In this document: positions 58,614 through 64,000 of the stretch, piece by piece
How the letters are laid out: every line of letters starts with the position of its first letter
Numbering within the stretch: position 1 is the first letter of the stretch
Source: Saturnia japonica
Lineage: Eukaryota; Arthropoda; Insecta; Lepidoptera; Saturniidae
Direction: 5' to 3'
Assembly: GCA_033032175.1 (NCBI GenBank)
Contig: CM065318.1
Span: 2,356,001-2,420,000 of the forward strand
Length of the DNA: 64,000 bases
Notes under the pieces: model-generated
Told to the model about the DNA's origin: nothing
Database searches by the model: none
The model's input: only the letters and a program-made list of their open reading frames with translations
Position numbers and translations under genes: made by a program

Positions 58614-58803
58614 GATATTGCATATCCTAACCCGACCAGTGCCATTGAACTTAGACCCACCAAAATATTGACATTGTCACTAAATGAAAAGTGGCAGCAA
58701 GTGATATAATTCATTGTTTAGGTTCATACTGCAAATGTCAAACAGAAAATAGTCAATGATTAAAAAGTTGCTGGTCGAATTTCGATCATTTGACGACCGC
58801 TGA
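58614..58803 (+). mobile_element. Non-autonomous Helitron-like element, copy 7 (right half)
   Basis: Starts at the 'cctaacccgaccagtgcca' block and keeps the right-end hairpin 'gtcgaatttcgatca' and 'gacgaccgctga'. It lies 345 bp after copy 6. Confidence 0.6.
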
Positions 58804-59269
58804 TATAATTAAATATGTTTTTTATAAAAATTTTGGTCGTCACGGGACAATGAGAAACATCTTAGTGGATATTTAAAGTACACCAGGTGATCCTGAAACA
58901 CGACAAACCAAAAGAAAGTCACTGTGAAGATGTTTATTATATTATATTATGATGTTTAATTTGTGTATAGTGGTCGCGATCCCGCTTTTAATCTATCCAT
59001 ATTATATCATGAAATATAGAAATGATCCTGTCTTGTCTATTAAAAACAAATGAACTCGGCTCCATGCCCCCAACGTTGGGTTGGGGTTAAAGCGTCGCTA
59101 TGCCAACAGCCGGTGTAACCCGCCTCATTAGATGTTCCACATTTTAAAAAAATCTCTTAATTTTTGTTAAACATCCTACTAAGTACCCGCTTTACATTAT
59201 CCAAAGTATTGTAAGTTTATTAGCTAAGTTCAATCAATCAATTAAATTAATTACAAGGCATTTTTTAAC
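58804..59269. other. Intergenic, nothing recognised
   Basis: Contains a GC-richer stretch near 59060-59120 ('cccaacgttgggttggggtt', which includes a short palindrome). No gene. Confidence 0.2.
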
Positions 59270-59505
59270 AAAAAAGAAACGAAACTTCAATGATTTTGAT
59301 TTTTCCCTTGTATATCTTCGAAGTTAAAAGTCAAATGCCAATGAAGTTAAAAGATGGCCCACTCTTAAGGTATCCCCTATCTAACAAAAAAAGAATCATT
59401 CAAATCGGTTCTTAAACAAAGAAGTTATGGTATAACATCTATAAATAAATATATACATTCGAATTGAGTAACATGTCGTCTTTTTTTGAAGTCAGTTAAA
59501 ATCGT
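59270..59505 (-). mobile_element. Short TIR element (AACCGACTTC family), - copy
   Basis: 'gaaacttcaatgattttgat', 'aaggtatcccctatctaac' and 'cattcgaattgagtaaca' are the reverse of the 17826 copy; the right end 'ttttgaagtcagttaa' keeps the TIR. Confidence 0.65.
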
Positions 59506-60305
59506 AACCGAAAAGAACCGATATTTTTTTAAAATACGACATACATATGTAAATTTATATAACACCTACTTACTGATGCTTTATGATTTGAAGTAAGCAT
59601 GATTTTTTTAATATAGCACCTTTGTGAAACACGCAATGTTGTGAAATACGCAATGAAACGTAAAAGCGACACTAAAAAGTGACAACCACATATACATTTA
59701 TAGGATTTAGCCAGCGAGTGAATTAAATAGAATACATTGTTACGTTTGAAACGTTATATGTTTTAGAAAAACGAAACTACTATTAATCTGTTGCAGACGG
59801 AAGTGCCAAAGAAATTTCGGATAAATTATTTACGATGAATTTCCACAAATTAACGGCTTCGTCATTAAAAAAACTACAGGTCCGATTCTGACCATCTGCA
59901 GCATCTGAGCATCTAAAATGCAATTACGCAGCTGGCTTGGAGTCCGATTGCAGATCGTCTGTAACTACCTTTATTCGAGCCCACATTATCCTGAAGTGCT
60001 ATTTTAAACACGCCTTTAATAACTTCACTTAAAACTAACTAACAATGTAATAAATCTTGTAAGTTAATTTTAATCTACTTCTAATTATCGTATTAAACTG
60101 AAACTTTGTGTCTATATGTAGTACGGATGACAAATCTATAATTTGTTATTTTGGAGCTGTCCTGATGATGGAGTCAGGAGATGGATAGTGGAACTCTTCA
60201 GTGTTTACTAGCAAACCCCTCGAGCTTAGACTCATATATATTGATAGATAGAACTTGATAACGAGTGTCTGGTGATGTTTTAAAATGTTATTGTCCATAT
60301 TAAAT
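59506..60305. other. Intergenic, small dispersed fragment at 59640-59720
   Basis: Shares a short block with 39280-39350. No gene recognised. Confidence 0.25.
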
Positions 60306-60845
60306 ACTAGCTGTGACTGTGGCATCGCTCACGTGGACTGCCAGAATGCCCGCGCGAATCTTGCTCCCCCGCTCCCGGCTATTTTAAAGACAAAAATGCT
60401 TATTGTGGGTGTTCCTTAGAAGATAGACGTATACGCTCCCAGAATTTTTTGTAGGCCTTTTTAATGTCTACAATAGTTTTCTACATTAATTTGCTATATC
60501 TCTTAAGGTTTACTCAACGTAAGCTATTTAAGCACCCGATTTGATTCACCATGACCAGTTTTTTTTATTTGTGCGGAACCATTTTTCTAAAATAAAAGTA
60601 GCCTAAGTTACGTCCTATAAATTCAGCTATCTTCCAGTGAAAGTCCCGTCAAAATCGATCCAACGTTTTCAGAGATTACCGGGATCAAACAGACAGACAG
60701 ACAAAAATTAAAAAAATGTGTGTTTTGTTATAGGTATCGTATATACTTTGATATGCATTTAATAAAAAGCTGTTATTTTGACATTACAAACAGACACTTC
60801 AATTTTATTAATTGTATAGATAATATTGTAAAAAATGCGACGAGA
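60306..60845 (+). repeat. Repeat L, most complete + copy
   Basis: Runs from 'actagctgtgactgtggcat' through 'ttagaagatagacgtatacg', 'atatctcttaaggtttactc', 'cagtgaaagtcccgtcaaaa' and 'cagacagacagacaaaaatt' to 'attgtatagataatattg'. It gives the order of blocks for the other copies. Confidence 0.65.
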
Positions 60846-61024
60846 GTCACGGGCGGTTGCTAGTTATGTATAAATCGTTTTTCAACAATATAATACAAAT
60901 GAACGTACCTACCTACTTGTATGAGACTATAGGCTATTATGTTTTTTTTGTTAACGCGTTTAGTGAAGTGATGTATTAAAAAAACAGTGCGTGCGATGAG
61001 GTACTCAGTTCAAATCCGGTACAA

Positions 61025-61577
61025 GACCTTTTGCGCGGGTCGAAAGTCAAGGTGGCTGCTGATTTTTAGAAACATAGAAGGATGTTAGAGTTTGCTTTGT
61101 AATTTCCTTTTCGATTATGTTGTCTTATGTTACATTATATTTCTTACTAGCTGTGCTCGCGGCTCAGCTTGCGTGGTTTACAGAATTATTGCTTATGAAG
61201 ATTCGGGATATTTTTTTTTTAATTAAGGTCAAAGTATCTAAGTAAAAAGTAAAACAAAAACAAATGATCAAAATCTATCTAGCAGTTTTTGCGTTATGCG
61301 CAAACTACAGAAAGCTACAACCAATTTATTAATATATATAGCTTTGCCTGTGGCTCCGCTCGCTTGGGCTACAAAATGCCGTCGATCGGGCACGACTTTT
61401 ATATGCATTTAGTGAAAAGCTGTTATTTTGACATTACAAATAGACACTACAATTTTATTAATGTTATAGATTCATTTTTTTCTGCTTTTCAGTAGTGGTC
61501 CATGGACGATAAAGCGTGATACAAATAATAAACACAAGATGTAGTATTTAGTAATTGTAGGGTCATTCCAGGATTTG
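61025..61577 (+). repeat. Direct duplication, left copy
   Basis: Nearly identical to 63438-64000. The offset is 2413 bp, then 2423 bp after a 10 bp indel (the right copy has an extra 'agtgaagatt' near 63886). The unit includes two L-type starts ('tagctgtgctcgcggctcag' and 'tagctttgcctgtggctccg'). Confidence 0.85.
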
Positions 61578-62344
61578 AACCGATGTCGCTCGTCGCAGTT
61601 TTCTAACTCGCTAATCGTTACCACAAAACTCAGACGGCGGAGGCTATTACTGAAGGGAGGTCTACTGGTCTAAATCTCCATGCCATGTAAAGTTCAAAAT
61701 TCGTTCAAACACGTAAAATAAATTTCGAAGCAGTCATGAGGACTGCTGACAGAAGTGAAAATTTAAAACTATAATTATTATTCCTAAGCTTCAAATGATA
61801 GAATTAATAATAATAAAAATAGAGGTAACTATTATTAATATTAATAATAGAATTAAGTAAATATAATTTGAAATAAGAAATACTAACTTTGTAAAATATA
61901 ATTGGGTAACTTATGAAAATATTTTTTGATAATCGTTAACACGTCACGTGACCATGTCGATGACGACTTCAAGAATTTACTCCCTTCCTATAGAAGTTTT
62001 CACTTTAATATATTACAATATAAGTAAAAATAAAGGCAACGTGAATTGGCTTTAGCGTTTCCGGTTTGTGACGTCAGCCATTAAAATGTTTTGTTTTTCT
62101 ATCAAAGTTCTGAACTTTGTCAGTAATTTGTAAAGAATGTATGATATTAAAAATAATAAAATAGGCTTTATATTTAACTTTATTGTTAAGTAAGTTTGTG
62201 ATTCAAGAAAAACAAATACTCAATATAAGAGAGATAGGGCACAAATAAATTTCTTTAGAGATTTCTTTTTACTTGTGCGTTATCTGACCCTCACCCTATA
62301 GAAGATCACAGCTAAATAACCTTGTGTTGTATTGTTACGGTGAG
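61578..62344. other. Intergenic; SINE-like trace at 61565-61620
   Basis: 'aggatttgaaccgatgtcgc' at its left edge resembles a reversed B box. The remainder is AT-rich with TAA/AAT-rich tracts (61800-61860). No gene. Confidence 0.3.
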
Positions 62345-62430
62345 TAGGGATTCCATAGCTCCTTGGGGTTGGGGGTTCAAGGTTGGTAACGCACTAGTGA
62401 TATCTATGGTATTACGTGACCGCTTACAAC
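62345..62430 (+). repeat. Interspersed repeat S, + copy
   Basis: 'gggggttcaaggttggtaac' and 'gcactagtgatatctatggt' match 3190-3230. Confidence 0.55.
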
Positions 62431-62884
62431 ACATGAACCTTATGTTTGTTAGCCACCAAAAATTAACAGTTTCAGAGCATTTTACATGAAAGCTCGCGGA
62501 ACATGTTTTAATTTGCTATCAAAACTTTGTCCAGGTGATACAATTCAAATGATTCTTAACTTAAATGTTTATTGTTCAGTTGTTTGGACTATGTAAATAC
62601 CGAAAATATGTCATATCACCAAAGAAGATAACCAGGGCATCAACTAAAAATGTCTCATGTATTCAAAGGTTACCACCGTAACCTTGGACTGATACTTACA
62701 TCTCATTTCCAGTGAATCATCTCATTATGTATTTGGATCGGATTGCGTAACCATGCACGTTGGTTTGAAATGTATGACTCTATATTACACTAGACCCGCT
62801 GTTACGTTCTGAAAATTTGGCACTATTATTAAATTTCCTTTACTTCTATTTACGCAACAGAAGTAGTTTCCTTTATCAACATTT

Positions 62885-63437
62885 AAAAAAATACGAATTA
62901 ACATAACATACCATCACACCTGTATACACGAAAGGTTAGGCAGAGGTGTACTAATACACTCATTTGGTTGTTAGGTTCCATGTAATAGGGAAATAATAAT
63001 AATTGAGAAAGGGATGCTTAGATGGTTTGGGCATGTTGAGAGGATGAATGAAAGAAGAATGACTAAACAAATTTATGATACGAGTATGAAAGGAATCGTT
63101 GGAAGAGGAAGGCCTAGACGAACATTTATCTATCAAATCGGAGACGTTCTGAAGAAAGGTAAGGCCAAGAGTACTCTAAACCGACGAGCATGCATGAAAA
63201 AATTAACGAATGTCGAAGAAGCAAAAGAGGTATGCCAGGATCATAGCAGGTGGAAGGACGTGGTCTCTGCCTACCCTGTTGGGATATAGGCGTGATTTAT
63301 GTATGTATGTATATATGTATGTAATAGGGAGCGAGCCTATTGACATTGATCAGGAACAAAGCCAAACTCCGAGATGCTACTGAGAATTTCATAGAAGAAC
63401 CCAAATACACTTTGTTCGACCTGGTAATTGAATTCAG
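62885..63437 (-). mobile_element. tRNA-derived SINE (family T2) interrupted by an RTE fragment
   Basis: The left part (62900-62991) has 'cataccatcacacctgtata' and 'ggttaggcagaggtgtacta'; the right part (63319-63437) has 'aagccaaactccgagatgct' and the T-arm-like 'gacctggtaattgaattcag'. The two parts join into one T2 body if the insertion at 62992-63318 is ignored. Confidence 0.75.
62992..63318 (+). mobile_element. RTE-like LINE 3' fragment with 12 bp target duplication
   Basis: Codes for [40 protein letters not shown] and [15 protein letters not shown] (stop at 63287) and ends in a TATG-type repeat. ATGTAATAGGGA occurs at 62980-62991 and again at 63319-63330, immediately flanking it. It is about 90% similar in protein to 41590-41876 by eye. 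Confidence 0.85.
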
Positions 63438-64000
63438 GACCTTTTGCGCGGGTCGAAAGTCAAGGTGGCTGCTGATTTTTAGAAACATAGAAGGATGTCA
63501 GAGTTGGCTTTGTAATTTCCTTTTCGATTATGTTGTCTTATGTTACATTATATTTCTTACTAGCTGTGCTCGCGGCTCAGCTTGCGTGGTTTACAGAATT
63601 ATTGCTTATGAAGATTCGGGATATTTTTTTTTTTAATTAAGGTCAAAGTATCTAAGTAAAAAGTAAAACAAAAACAAATGATCAAAATCTATCTAGCAGT
63701 TTTTGCGTTATGCGCAAACTACAGAAAGCTACAACCAATTTATTTATATATATAGCTTTGCCTGTGGCTCCGCTCGCTTGGGCTACAAAATGCCGTCGAT
63801 CGGGCACGACTTTTATATGCATTTAGTGAAAAGCTGTTATTTTGACATTACAAATAGACACTACAATTTTATTAATGTTATAGATTAGTGAAGATTCATT
63901 TTTTTCTGCTTTTCAGTAGTGGTCCATGGACGATAAAGCGTGATACAAATAATAAACACAAGATGTAGTATTTAGTATTTGTAGGGTAATTCCAGGATAT
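63438..64000 (+). repeat. Direct duplication, right copy (runs off window)
   Basis: Repeats 61025-61577 almost base for base, continuing to the last base of the window, so the true right boundary is not visible. Only a few substitutions are seen (for example 'gttagagtttg' against 'gtcagagttgg'). Confidence 0.85.

Noticed and set aside
1..64000. CRISPR array, bacterial operon or telomeric TTAGG array
   Set aside because: No regularly spaced direct repeats, no prokaryotic gene organisation and no TTAGG runs were seen; splice sites and repeat families are those of an insect genome.

Overview
This is a eukaryotic, AT-rich window that looks like a moth or butterfly genome. The evidence is: spliced genes with consensus GT/AG sites; a tandem pair of RR-1 cuticular protein genes with the insect layout of a three-codon first exon (MKL) followed by a large exon; an insect-type gustatory receptor; and repeat families typical of Lepidoptera (non-autonomous Helitrons ending in CTAG, tRNA-headed SINEs, RTE and CR1/Jockey-like LINE ends, pogo/Tigger, hAT and short TIR elements). 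The species cannot be named from the sequence alone.

Four host genes can be supported. (1) The last two coding exons of a pyroglutamyl-peptidase I gene lie on the + strand (2737-2978 and 6718-6952); the 5' exons are off the left edge and the 3.7 kb intron holds a dead Tigger element. (2) A complete RR-1 cuticular protein gene lies on the + strand (27741-30582, three exons, 538 aa, long Gly/Ser/Gln/Pro-rich tail). (3) A second, paralogous RR-1 gene lies on the + strand (45404-48179, four exons); its last exon carries a one-base frame disruption, so this sequence encodes 231 aa although an intact-looking tail continues to 48179. (4) A complete four-exon gustatory-receptor gene lies on the - strand (51467-54038, 424 aa, seven predicted membrane segments). 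The two cuticle genes share signal peptide, mature N-terminus, R&R domain, post-domain splice phase and C-terminal GY(K/R)Y, so they are a tandem duplication. They do not form a pathway with the peptidase or the receptor.

Most of the rest is transposon debris. From left to right: a CR1/Jockey-like LINE with a second 5'-truncated copy nested in it (1-2390); Tigger (3652-5985); a pogo-like MITE (9635-10038); a LINE with an inverted 5' part, as left by twin priming (10995-12394); a LINE RNase-H/zinc-knuckle end (18725-19190); a three-level nest of old repeat, hAT and an 817 bp TIR element (20690-23336); retroposon 3' ends (25449-26045 and 35920-36395); another LINE end (31400-32085); a facing pair of repeats (32940-34265); an RTE end (41075-41960); and a closing block (60.3-64 kb) with a near-identical direct duplication 2.4 kb apart and an RTE fragment inserted in a SINE with a 12 bp target-site duplication. 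Seven copies of one Helitron-like element are scattered through the window. I found no real tRNA or rRNA gene, no CRISPR array and no clearly new system. The points most worth checking are the cuticle-gene frameshift, the receptor model, the twin-primed LINE, the nested hAT and the terminal duplication.
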